Origin: an uncultured Bacteroidales bacterium | GTDB lineage: Bacteria > Bacteroidota > Bacteroidia > Bacteroidales > Paludibacteraceae | DNA: 19,427 nucleotides | Assembly (NCBI GenBank): GCA_937910305.1 | Contig: CALEPS010000120.1 | Span: 1 to 19,427, forward strand | Reading direction: 5' to 3' | Shown: in pieces, positions 7,781-15,175 of the stretch | Layout: each line of letters starts with the position of its first letter | Numbering within the stretch: position 1 is the first letter of the stretch | Position numbers and translations under genes: made by a program | The notes under the pieces: model-generated | What the model saw: the letters and a program-made list of their open reading frames with translations, nothing else | Databases searched by the model: none | What the model was told of the DNA's origin: nothing

Positions 7781-9010
7781 ATGGAACGGGAATTTATATT
7801 AATTAACATCATCGGTTTTGACAAACCGGGTGTGACTTCGGCAGTGACAGAAGTGCTGGGCAAGTACGGTGCCTTCGTGCAGGACATCGGTCAATCCAAT
7901 TTGCACCACCAGCTCAACCTCAGTATTCTCATCCGCGTGGAGGATCCTTCCACATCGGGAGACATGATCAAAGAAGTGCTTTTCTGCTGCTCCAAACTGG
8001 AAATGATCGTTCGCTTCACGCCGTTGAGCGAGGAAGAGTATTCGGCTTGGGTTGGAAGGCAGGAGCTGGACCGTTATGTAGTGACCATGTTAGCGCGAGA
8101 GATCAATGCGCGCCACATAGCGCGAGTGACTGCTTTGTTTGCAAACCGTCAACTGAATATTGACAATATCTTGAGGCTAAGCGAACGCCCGAGTATTGAT
8201 GTTCCGGCAGAGAAACGCCATTCGTGTATCGAGTTCTCTCTGCGCGGAAATCTCCCTGACCGCGAGGCGCTGCAACGCGAACTGCTGGAGGTCTCCAAAG
8301 AAGAGGGGATCGACATCTCTTTCCAGCGCGACGATATGTTCCGCCGCAACAGACGGCTGATCTGCGTGGACATGGATTCAACCTTCATCCAGACGGAAGT
8401 GATAGACGAACTGGCAGAGCGCGCCGGTGTGGGCGAACAAGTGAGAGCCATCACACTCTCTGCCATGCGCGGTGAGATCGATTTCAAGGAGAGTTTCACG
8501 CGCCGTGTAGCGCTGCTCAAAGGACTGGACACAAGCGCCAAACAAGACATCATCGACCACCTGCCTATCACCGAAGGAGCCGATCGTCTGTTCAGCATTC
8601 TCAAACGCTGCGGATTCAAAATCGCTATCCTCTCCGGAGGATTCACTTTCGTAGGCAAATACCTGCAGGAGCGGTTCGGCGTGGATTACGTCTATGCCAA
8701 CGAATTGGAGGAGCAGGACGGCAAGTTCACCGGACGCTATATAGGCGATGTAGTCGATGCGCGCCGCAAGGCGGAGTTGTTGGAACTGATAGCGCAAGTG
8801 GAGCATATCGACCGTGCGCAAGTGATAGCCGTGGGCGACGGTGCCAACGATCTGCAGATGTTGGGCAAAGCCGGGCTGGGAATTGCATTCCATGCCAAAC
8901 CGAAGGTAAAAGAGAGTGCCAGTCAGGCTATCTCAACGGTTGGTTTGGACGGAATCCTGTATTTCCTTGGATTTAAAGATTCGTTCCTGAAGGAACATTC
9001 TGAAAACTGA
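7781..9010 (+). CDS. serB: Phosphoserine phosphatase SerB with N-terminal ACT domains
   Basis: This enzyme removes phosphate from L-phosphoserine, the last step of serine synthesis. The 409-residue protein has an N-terminal regulatory part with two ACT-like domains (about 1-85 and 98-180; note FILINIIGFDKPGVTS and YVVTMLAREINARHIARV). A HAD-family phosphatase domain follows: VDMDSTF (196-202) with nucleophile Asp197 and acid/base Asp199, SGG (285-287), Lys330, and the metal-binding GDGANDLQM (352-360). The start is the ATG directly after the stop of the previous gene. The last residues and stop codon lie in a 7-bp-period repeat shared with the gltX spacer, so the C-terminal HSEN may be a repeat-derived tail. 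G+C content is clearly higher than in the glycan genes. Confidence 0.97.
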   Translation: MEREFILINIIGFDKPGVTSAVTEVLGKYGAFVQDIGQSNLHHQLNLSILIRVEDPSTSGDMIKEVLFCCSKLEMIVRFTPLSEEEYSAWVGRQELDRYVVTMLAREINARHIARVTALFANRQLNIDNILRLSERPSIDVPAEKRHSCIEFSLRGNLPDREALQRELLEVSKEEGIDISFQRDDMFRRNRRLICVDMDSTFIQTEVIDELAERAGVGEQVRAITLSAMRGEIDFKESFTRRVALLKGLDTSAKQDIIDHLPITEGADRLFSILKRCGFKIAILSGGFTFVGKYLQERFGVDYVYANELEEQDGKFTGRYIGDVVDARRKAELLELIAQVEHIDRAQVIAVGDGANDLQMLGKAGLGIAFHAKPKVKESASQAISTVGLDGILYFLGFKDSFLKEHSEN

Positions 9011-9028
9011 ATACTGAAAACTGAATAC
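9001..9028. repeat. Tandem repeat (7-bp period) at the serB/gltX junction
   Basis: The 14-mer TGAAAACTGAATAC occurs twice in exact tandem (9001-9014, 9015-9028), and each copy is itself two related heptamers (TGAAAAC, TGAATAC). It encodes the serB stop codon and fills most of the 28-base spacer before gltX. The same 7-base periodicity returns at other gene junctions in this window. Confidence 0.9.
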
Positions 9029-9038
9029 TAATAAATAT

Positions 9039-10646
9039 ATGGAAAGAAGAGTAAGAGTTCGTTTTGCGCCCTCACCAACCGGCGCATTACACATCGGCGG
9101 TGTTCGTACCGCTTTGTACAATTATTTGTTTGCCCGCCAACACGGAGGCGACATGTTGTTGCGTATCGAGGATACGGATAGCACTCGCTTTGTACCGGGC
9201 GCAGAGGAATATATTCTGGAGTCTCTGGACTGGCTGGGTATCGGTATTGACGAAGGTCTGCGCCTCAAGAAAGGCACCAAAGAAATCGAAGCCGTAGGCT
9301 CACATGGTCCGTACCGCCAGTCCGAGCGTCGCGAGATCTACCACCAGTATGTGAAACAGCTGCTGGATTCGGGGCATGCCTATATTGCTTTTGACACGCC
9401 GGAGGAACTGGACGCCAAGCGCGCAGAGATCACTAATTTCCAATACGATGCCCGCACACGCATGCAGATGCGTAACTCGCTGACAATGAGTGCAGACGAA
9501 GTGCAAGCGCAGCTGGACAAAGGCGAGAAATACGTTGTCCGGTTCAAAGTAGAGCCGGACGAGGATGTGCATGTACATGACCTCATCCGCGGCGAAGTGG
9601 TGATCAACTCCAATATCCTGGACGACAAAGTGCTTTACAAGTCGGCGGACGACCTGCCTACCTATCACCTGGCTAACATCGTCGATGACCACTTGATGGA
9701 GATCAGCCATGTGATCCGCGGCGAGGAATGGCTGCCTTCTGCCCCACTCCATGTGCTGCTTTACCGCGCTTTCGGATGGGAAGATACGATGCCTCAGTTC
9801 GCCCACCTGCCACTGCTGCTCAAACCGGACGGAAACGGCAAACTGTCCAAACGCGACGGCGACCGTCTCGGTTTCCCGGTATTCCCGCTGGAGTTCCACA
9901 ACCAGAAAGACGGCACCGTCTCTTCCGGCTATCGCGAGAGCGGTTACCTGCCGGAAGCGGTGATTAACTTCCTGGCGCTCCTCGGCTGGCACGGAAGCGG
10001 CGACCAGGAGATGTACACCATGGACGAACTGATCAAGGATTTCTCCCTCGACCGCGTGTCCAAATCCGGCGCCAAGTTCGACTACGAAAAAGGCAAATGG
10101 TTCAACCACCAATACCTCCAACTCCGCTCCAATGAAGAGTTGGCAGAGATGTTTATGCCCGTGCTCGAAGAAAAACTTCGTAATAACGAAATCACGTCAT
10201 TACGTAATAATGAAGAAATAGCCAAGATCATCGGCTTGGTCAAAGACCGCGTGAACTTCGTCCCCGAACTCTGGGAACAGGTTAATTTCTTCTTTGTAGC
10301 ACCTACCGAGTACGACGAGAAGTCGCTCAAGAAACGCTGGAAGGAAGACTCGCCGAAGCACATGCAGGAACTCCTTGCCCTCCTCGAAACAGTCTCCGAA
10401 GAGGACTGGCACAAAAATGAGGAAATAGAAAAATGTGAAAATGAGAAAATAGTCCATTGGCATCTGGACGACGTGGTAATGCCTTGGATAGAGAGCAAAG
10501 AGTACGGCGTAGGTATCGTCATGAATGCTTTCCGTATCTGTCTGGTAGGTGCCGCTCGCGGACCGCATATCTGGAATATCACCGATATCCTCGGAAAAGA
10601 GGAAACCCTCCGCCGTGTCCGCACAGCATTGACACGAATCTGTTAA
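9039..10646 (+). CDS. gltX: Glutamyl-tRNA synthetase
   Basis: This class I aminoacyl-tRNA synthetase charges tRNA-Glu. The 535-residue protein has the HIGH-type motif PSPTGALHIGG (11-21; H18-G21) and the KMSKS-type motif as KLSKR (268-272). The usual GluRS sequence LRIEDTDSTR is at 41-50, and a helical anticodon-binding C-terminal part follows. It is somewhat longer than the roughly 500 residues I expect for the family. Two polar, low-complexity stretches stand out: residues 381-393 (RNNEITSLRNNEE) and 459-471 (KNEEIEKCENEKI). Both are encoded by degenerate 8-bp-period DNA repeats and look like in-frame insertions in surface loops. It starts 28 bases after serB, and recQ follows after 13 bases, so the three are probably co-transcribed. 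Confidence 0.97.
   Translation: MERRVRVRFAPSPTGALHIGGVRTALYNYLFARQHGGDMLLRIEDTDSTRFVPGAEEYILESLDWLGIGIDEGLRLKKGTKEIEAVGSHGPYRQSERREIYHQYVKQLLDSGHAYIAFDTPEELDAKRAEITNFQYDARTRMQMRNSLTMSADEVQAQLDKGEKYVVRFKVEPDEDVHVHDLIRGEVVINSNILDDKVLYKSADDLPTYHLANIVDDHLMEISHVIRGEEWLPSAPLHVLLYRAFGWEDTMPQFAHLPLLLKPDGNGKLSKRDGDRLGFPVFPLEFHNQKDGTVSSGYRESGYLPEAVINFLALLGWHGSGDQEMYTMDELIKDFSLDRVSKSGAKFDYEKGKWFNHQYLQLRSNEELAEMFMPVLEEKLRNNEITSLRNNEEIAKIIGLVKDRVNFVPELWEQVNFFFVAPTEYDEKSLKKRWKEDSPKHMQELLALLETVSEEDWHKNEEIEKCENEKIVHWHLDDVVMPWIESKEYGVGIVMNAFRICLVGAARGPHIWNITDILGKEETLRRVRTALTRIC
10179..10218. repeat. Degenerate 8-bp-period repeat inside gltX (insert 1)
   Basis: Five consecutive octamers start at 10179, 10187, 10195, 10203 and 10211. 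The first and fourth are both CGTAATAA, and the second and third share CG at the same phase. They encode gltX residues 381-393, where the peptide RNNE is repeated. The period of 8 does not match the codon period, so this is a DNA-level repeat rather than a protein repeat. Confidence 0.75.
10414..10453. repeat. Degenerate 8-bp-period repeat inside gltX (insert 2)
   Basis: Five octamers start at 10414, 10422, 10430, 10438 and 10446. The first and fourth are both AAAATGAG, and the others differ from it at two to four positions (for example AAAATGTG). They encode residues 459-471, a Lys/Glu/Asn-rich stretch with a lone Cys. The base composition is far more AT-rich than the surrounding gltX sequence. 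Confidence 0.75.
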
Positions 10647-10665
10647 TTGACTATTGAGAATGACT
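10646..10665. repeat. Short 7-bp-period repeat at the gltX/recQ junction
   Basis: Two heptamers, ATTGACT (10646-10652) and ATTGAGA (10653-10659), followed by ATGACT, span the last base of the gltX stop, the spacer and the recQ start codon. On its own this is weak, but it has the same 7-base period as the other junction repeats here. Confidence 0.45.
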
Positions 10666-12393
10666 CCGCGCGAAGCGCTACATACTTATTTCGGATACGA
10701 TGATTTCCGTCCCCTTCAGGCGGAGATCATTGATTCCGTACTTGCCGGCCGCGACACCTTGGCTCTTATGCCCACAGGAGGAGGCAAGAGTATCTGTTTT
10801 CAGGTTCCTACTCTTGTCATGGCAAACAAGGATCCCGGGAAGCGACTATGTCTGGTGATCACACCGCTCATTGCGCTCATGAAAGACCAGGTGGAGAACC
10901 TGCAGAAACGAGGCATTCATGCGGCGGCGGTCTATACCGGCATGAGTTGGGACAAGCAGCGCGTAGCATTGGATAATTGTCTTTACGGGCCGTACCATTT
11001 CCTCTATTGTTCGCCGGAACGGCTGGAAAGCGAAGAATTCCGCAAACGGTTGGCACAATTGCCTATCGGTTTGCTTGCGGTGGACGAAGCACATTGTATT
11101 TCCCAGTGGGGATATGATTTCAGACCTTCGTATCTGAATATAGCCGCAGTACGGGAGTTGCTGCCCGGTGTCTCCGTATTGGCACTTACAGCTACAGCCA
11201 CGCCGGAGACAATAGAGGATATACAGGATAAATTAGGCTTTGAGGAACATAACGTCCTGCGTAAGTCTTTCCACCGCGAGAACCTGGTATATGTTGTACG
11301 CCGCACGGACAACAAGCCGGACCAAGTGGCGCATATCCTCTCACGTGTCCCCGGCTCCGCCATCGTCTATGTCCGCAACCGCAAACGCGCACAAGAATTA
11401 GCAGAGTGGCTAAATCAACTCCCTTCCCTTCAGGGAGGGGATGGGGGTAGGCCTGTAAATTTCTATCATGCCGGATTGACTACCCAAGAGCGCAATGAGC
11501 GGCAGGAAGCATGGAAAACGGGAAAGACACGGATTATCGTAGCCACCAACGCTTTCGGCATGGGTATCGACAAAGCGGATGTACGGCTCGTCATCCATGT
11601 GGACTTGCCGAACACCATCGAGTCCTATTACCAGGAAGCAGGAAGAGCGGGAAGAGACGGTCAGACAGCTTATGCCGTTTTGCTATTCAACGAACAGGAA
11701 GACAAAGCCAAGACCAAGAAACGCATCGTCGATACCTATCCCCCGAAGGAGTTTGTGGAGCAAGTGTACCACAAGACAATGGATTTTCTGCAGATTGGCG
11801 CCGGAAGCGGCTTGGGACACCGCTTTGCATTGCATATGGATGAGTTATGCCATGTGATGAAACTGCCGGTTATACAAGCCTACTCCGCCCTGCATATTCT
11901 CACGCAAGCCGGGTATATTGATTTTGAAGAGGAATATGAGACCCAGCCTCGTGTACAGATCCATGTCCCAAGACACGAATTGGGAGATTACAATCTTTCT
12001 CGCGAACAAGCCGGATTGCTGGATCTGCTAATGAGGAGTTATTCCGGAATCTACACGGATCTGCAATATGTGCGCGAGGCGGATAATAAAGATACCCACC
12101 AGTTGCTCGTTTCTCTGGCGCAACGGGGAATAATCACGTATATCCCACGGTCTGTTGGCAGCAGCCTCTATATGACAAACGAGCGAGAGGCAGAAATCTA
12201 CCTCTCGCCCGCTATCTTCGAAGAACGCAGGACGCGTTATGTATCTAAACTAAATGCAATGCTGGAGTATGCCGAGCAGAACCAGTTCTGCCGCGAGCAG
12301 GTTTTACTCGCCTATTTCGGTGAGACCGACGCTGTCGCTTGCGGTCATTGCGACGTCTGTCGCGAGCTCGCCCACCGAATCATTGCGGAGTGA
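10660..12393 (+). CDS. recQ: ATP-dependent DNA helicase RecQ (short form, no HRDC domain)
   Basis: This 577-residue superfamily 2 helicase unwinds DNA 3' to 5' in recombination and repair. It shows Walker A PTGGGKS (38-44), DEAHCISQWGYDFRPSY (142-158), TATATP (177-182) and the motif VI region YYQEAGRAGRDG (323-334). Four zinc-ligand cysteines lie at the C terminus (C544, C561, C564, C567) with the same spacing as E. coli RecQ, but here after a winged-helix-like region (about 370-435). There is no HRDC domain. Residues 254-265 (LPSLQGGDGGRP) are an apparent in-frame insertion of a GC-rich palindromic element just before the helicase motif NFYHAGLT. I chose the ATG at 10660; the TTG at 10654 is less likely. 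The last 90 bases overlap the opposite-strand DUF748-like gene. Confidence 0.95.
   Translation: MTPREALHTYFGYDDFRPLQAEIIDSVLAGRDTLALMPTGGGKSICFQVPTLVMANKDPGKRLCLVITPLIALMKDQVENLQKRGIHAAAVYTGMSWDKQRVALDNCLYGPYHFLYCSPERLESEEFRKRLAQLPIGLLAVDEAHCISQWGYDFRPSYLNIAAVRELLPGVSVLALTATATPETIEDIQDKLGFEEHNVLRKSFHRENLVYVVRRTDNKPDQVAHILSRVPGSAIVYVRNRKRAQELAEWLNQLPSLQGGDGGRPVNFYHAGLTTQERNERQEAWKTGKTRIIVATNAFGMGIDKADVRLVIHVDLPNTIESYYQEAGRAGRDGQTAYAVLLFNEQEDKAKTKKRIVDTYPPKEFVEQVYHKTMDFLQIGAGSGLGHRFALHMDELCHVMKLPVIQAYSALHILTQAGYIDFEEEYETQPRVQIHVPRHELGDYNLSREQAGLLDLLMRSYSGIYTDLQYVREADNKDTHQLLVSLAQRGIITYIPRSVGSSLYMTNEREAEIYLSPAIFEERRTRYVSKLNAMLEYAEQNQFCREQVLLAYFGETDAVACGHCDVCRELAHRIIAE
11419..11451. repeat. GC-rich palindromic repeat element, in frame within recQ
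   Basis: A pyrimidine arm (CTCCCTTCCCTT) and a purine arm (AGGGAGGGG) form a near-perfect hairpin with a short loop, followed by a G-rich tail. The sequence encodes recQ residues 254-264. Pattern and length match the element at 19335-19367 (about 20 of 33 bases identical in direct alignment). It resembles a dispersed repeat commonly met in bacterial genomes, translated here as LPSLQGGDGG. Confidence 0.75.
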
Positions 12394-14130
12394 GTCACCT
12401 TCGCCCAGCAATTCCTGCATCTCTTTCAATTCCTCCTCGCTGACGGACTTGCGGTCATTGACACCCATCAGCGGACCGAAGAAGACCTTCAGCAGGGCGC
12501 GCCCTACCACTTTGCGGAAACTGAATTTAGGATTCCTGGCGTCGCCGGAAACAGGTACATCCAATACGATCATATCTTGTGCCGAAGTCAGCATTTTGAA
12601 GCCCAGGCGCACAGGAATATTCTTGTATTTCGCCTTGCTGAACTTCTCTTTCTTGCCTATCTTCGGGTGATCAATGATAATCCGGTTCGTTCCGTTCACG
12701 GCTCCCGATACCACATCCAGATGGCTGACTACGCTCAAATCACCGCCTTCTATCGGGTATCCCGTATAGTTGCGGCAGAGCGCACTGAAATCGCTGATAT
12801 TCACTCCTTTCAGTTTCAAATCTGCCCGTGTGTCCTGGTTCGCCATATCCGGTCCGCCTGTGAAATCAAGGTCTAATTGCGCATCGGATGTCAGGGTGGC
12901 ATTCAGTTTGATGCTGTTCCTGCCGTTGGTTGCAATATTCGATCCGTCCACGGTCAGCGTCTTAATCGCATATTCCCATTCGTCTTTCATCGAATAATCA
13001 TGGTAGGTCAGGTCATGACCGGTGATCTTCACCTTCTTTGCCATCCATACCAGCGGTTTGGATGCAGACTTGGGCTGCTCCGGAACAATGGTATCGGAAG
13101 GTGTTTCTTCTTCCTCCGCTTCTGTCTCAGCCTCGTCTTTCTTCATCAACCGCGATAGCGTGTTCCAGTTCTCATGCACTTCGTAATTGCCGGTAATGCC
13201 GGTGATGAAAAGAGAATCCAGAATGAAAGTATTGGTATTCAAATCGCCGCGGTTGACTACTATACGCAGCTCGTCCATCGCAGCCACTTCGTCGTTATGG
13301 GTGTCACGAATACTCATACCTACCATCGAGAGACCGCCTCGCAGCTGTATGTTAGTGATGTTGTCCAGGCTGCCGTCCACATGTACCGAGCCGTTCAGTT
13401 TGGCTCCGAGACCGCTCACATTGAGATAATCCTGTACCAGCGGCAGCACGACATCGGTGTGTACGTCATAAAGCCGTACATTCACCGCATAGCGGTTGGA
13501 CTGCATCTTGTATCCGGCTATGATACCTACCCTTCCGCCGGTTGGGAGACCGAACTCAAGGCCGGCATTGGTCTGTGTGTTGTCGAAATAAAGACCCGGT
13601 ACACGGAGCGATATATCCTCCAGTTTCCATTGCTTGTCGGAAATGACATCGCGGTAGCAGACAGAACTGTTGTTGATCCGGATATCATTCAGGAACACTT
13701 TCCATCCGCCGGAAGTAGTGTCTTTGGGTTCTTCCGGAATCGAATCGTTCTTGGAGAACCGCTCTATGATGTCGGAGAAATTGAGTTTGTCGTTTGTTTT
13801 CAGAACCTGTCCGTTGAATCCGTCCAGATGGATAGCGCGTATCTTCACCCGCTTGGCTATCAACTGAGGCCAGGCTATCTGGACATAGAGACGGTTAAAG
13901 GACACAAAATCCGTCTCGCCGTTGGGTTCCTTGCATTGGAAGCCGCTGATACTGACTCCTCCCCAGAAGGGGTTGATTACTACTTGGTCGGCGTGGAGTT
14001 GCCGGCCTACTATCTCTTCGCCCTTTGTATTAACGATATGCGTTGCTACCGGAGAAAGGGCAAGTATCAATGCAAAGAGGAGCACTATTGCTAGCGCTCC
14101 CCATCCACATATCTTCCAAAATGTTTTCAT
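12304..14130 (-). CDS. AsmA-like / DUF748 envelope protein
   Basis: This 608-residue protein has one N-terminal membrane helix (about 9-29) that leaves the rest in the periplasm. The body is made of repeating amphipathic beta-strand stretches typical of AsmA/DUF748 proteins, a superfamily linked to outer-membrane biogenesis and lipid transport. Near the C terminus, NIPVRLGFKML and LDVPVSGDARNPKFSF (about 504-538) match the conserved family end. Residues about 331-358 are an acidic, Pro/Lys-containing linker. It begins 11 bases after tsf, so it is probably the last gene of the ribosomal operon. Its final 29 residues (580-608, Ser/Asp/Thr-rich) lie antisense to the recQ zinc-binding coding region. 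The exact role here is unknown. Confidence 0.85.
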   Translation of the reverse strand: MKTFWKICGWGALAIVLLFALILALSPVATHIVNTKGEEIVGRQLHADQVVINPFWGGVSISGFQCKEPNGETDFVSFNRLYVQIAWPQLIAKRVKIRAIHLDGFNGQVLKTNDKLNFSDIIERFSKNDSIPEEPKDTTSGGWKVFLNDIRINNSSVCYRDVISDKQWKLEDISLRVPGLYFDNTQTNAGLEFGLPTGGRVGIIAGYKMQSNRYAVNVRLYDVHTDVVLPLVQDYLNVSGLGAKLNGSVHVDGSLDNITNIQLRGGLSMVGMSIRDTHNDEVAAMDELRIVVNRGDLNTNTFILDSLFITGITGNYEVHENWNTLSRLMKKDEAETEAEEEETPSDTIVPEQPKSASKPLVWMAKKVKITGHDLTYHDYSMKDEWEYAIKTLTVDGSNIATNGRNSIKLNATLTSDAQLDLDFTGGPDMANQDTRADLKLKGVNISDFSALCRNYTGYPIEGGDLSVVSHLDVVSGAVNGTNRIIIDHPKIGKKEKFSKAKYKNIPVRLGFKMLTSAQDMIVLDVPVSGDARNPKFSFRKVVGRALLKVFFGPLMGVNDRKSVSEEELKEMQELLGEGDSLRNDSVGELATDVAMTASDSVGLTEIGE

Positions 14131-14141
14131 GAATTACTTCA

Positions 14142-15134
14142 TTATTCTGCGGATAATGTGATGCGGCGGAAATCAAGGATTGTCACGCCTTTTGCTTTGA
14201 GAACGTCCTTCACGAGCTCTTTGGACTCGCTCATGATATAAGCCTGCTCAACGAGAGTGTTCTCTTTGAGGAACTTACCCAGACGTCCTTGTGCGATCAT
14301 CTCGATCTTCTTAGCCTGGTTGGCAAGGTTTGCTTCTGCCTCTGCCGGCACTGTGGCGCGGATGTCGCGTGCAATCTGTGCCTGCTCCTCAGTCAGCCAG
14401 CCCTTGGTGGTGTTCGAAGCGATATGATCGTCGCTGTCGCAGTGAGCAGGGTTCAGACCTGCTTTGCGCAGTGCGTTCTCGATAGCTTTGTTGATCTCGT
14501 CCTGTTTGGTCTTCTCGATAGCTACCGCCAACTCATGCTGCTTTACTTCCTCGGCAACGTGGTCTGCGTCAAGCGCAATAGGAGCCATAGCGGCAACCTG
14601 CATCGAGATTCCGTGAACGGTCTCGTGGTCTGCGCCTTCAGCTGCTGCTACAAGCGAGCTCAGTTTGTTACCAAGGTGGTTGTAAGCATCTACAACCGGA
14701 GCCTCCAGACATGCATAGTCTGCCAACTCCATTTTCTCGCCCGTCACGCCGGAGCGCTCGGTTATGATCTCAGCAACGGTGAAATTACCGATCTTCAGAG
14801 CAGCCAGCTCTTCCTTGCTCTGCACTTTGTTATCCAAAGCGGCGTCAAGGATCAGTTTTACCATACCTACGAAATCTTCGTTTTTAGCTACGAAGTCGGT
14901 CTCGCATTTAACGCCTACGATAGCTCCGAAACCGTCTTTCACTTTTGCCAGCACGCATCCCTCGGAAGCTTCACGGTCGCTGCGTTTTGCTGCGATCGCC
15001 TGTCCGCGCTTGCGGAGCAGGTCCTTCGCTACCTCAAAATCGCCGTTCGCTTCTTCGAGTGCTTTCTTTACGTCCATCATTCCGGCACCGGTGATGTCGC
15101 GTAATTTCTTGATATCTGCTAATGTTACAGCCAT
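14142..15134 (-). CDS. tsf: Translation elongation factor Ts
   Basis: EF-Ts recycles EF-Tu from its GDP to its GTP form. The 330-residue protein has the N-terminal UBA-like domain (MAVTLADIKKLRDITGAGMM, then DVKKALEEANGDFEVAKDLLRKRG) and the EF-Tu-contacting TDFVAKN (79-85). A dimerisation-type core follows, and the C terminus ends MSESKELVKDVLKAKGVTILDFRRITL. It is longer than the E. coli protein (about 283 residues), mainly through its core, and I see no break in the frame. It lies 36 bases downstream of rpsB, the almost universal rpsB-tsf pairing, and is followed by the DUF748-like gene. The spacer before it is an AT-rich heptamer repeat, and no separate promoter is visible. Confidence 0.98.
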   Translation of the reverse strand: MAVTLADIKKLRDITGAGMMDVKKALEEANGDFEVAKDLLRKRGQAIAAKRSDREASEGCVLAKVKDGFGAIVGVKCETDFVAKNEDFVGMVKLILDAALDNKVQSKEELAALKIGNFTVAEIITERSGVTGEKMELADYACLEAPVVDAYNHLGNKLSSLVAAAEGADHETVHGISMQVAAMAPIALDADHVAEEVKQHELAVAIEKTKQDEINKAIENALRKAGLNPAHCDSDDHIASNTTKGWLTEEQAQIARDIRATVPAEAEANLANQAKKIEMIAQGRLGKFLKENTLVEQAYIMSESKELVKDVLKAKGVTILDFRRITLSAE

Positions 15135-15140
15135 AATTTC

Positions 15141-15175
15141 AATTAAAAATTAAAAATTAAGAATTAAGAATTATT
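15141..15175. repeat. AT-rich heptamer tandem repeat at the rpsB/tsf junction
   Basis: On the + strand the heptamers AATTAAA, AATTAAA, AATTAAG and AATTAAG are exactly contiguous (15141-15168), followed by the partial unit AATTATT. The repeat fills the rpsB-tsf spacer and runs through the rpsB stop codon (TTA at 15171-15173 on this strand). Confidence 0.9.

Noticed and set aside
9300..10121. 273-codon minus-strand ORF
   Set aside because: It is antisense to gltX in a G+C-rich stretch and has no recognisable domain; it is a shadow of the synthetase gene.
13174..14094. 306-codon plus-strand ORF
   Set aside because: It is antisense to the DUF748-like gene, with His/Tyr/Val-rich noise-like translation and no family features.
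14289..15104. 271-codon plus-strand ORF
   Set aside because: It is antisense to tsf; the Cys/Leu-rich translation is typical of the reverse of a helical, Ala/Glu/Lys-rich protein.
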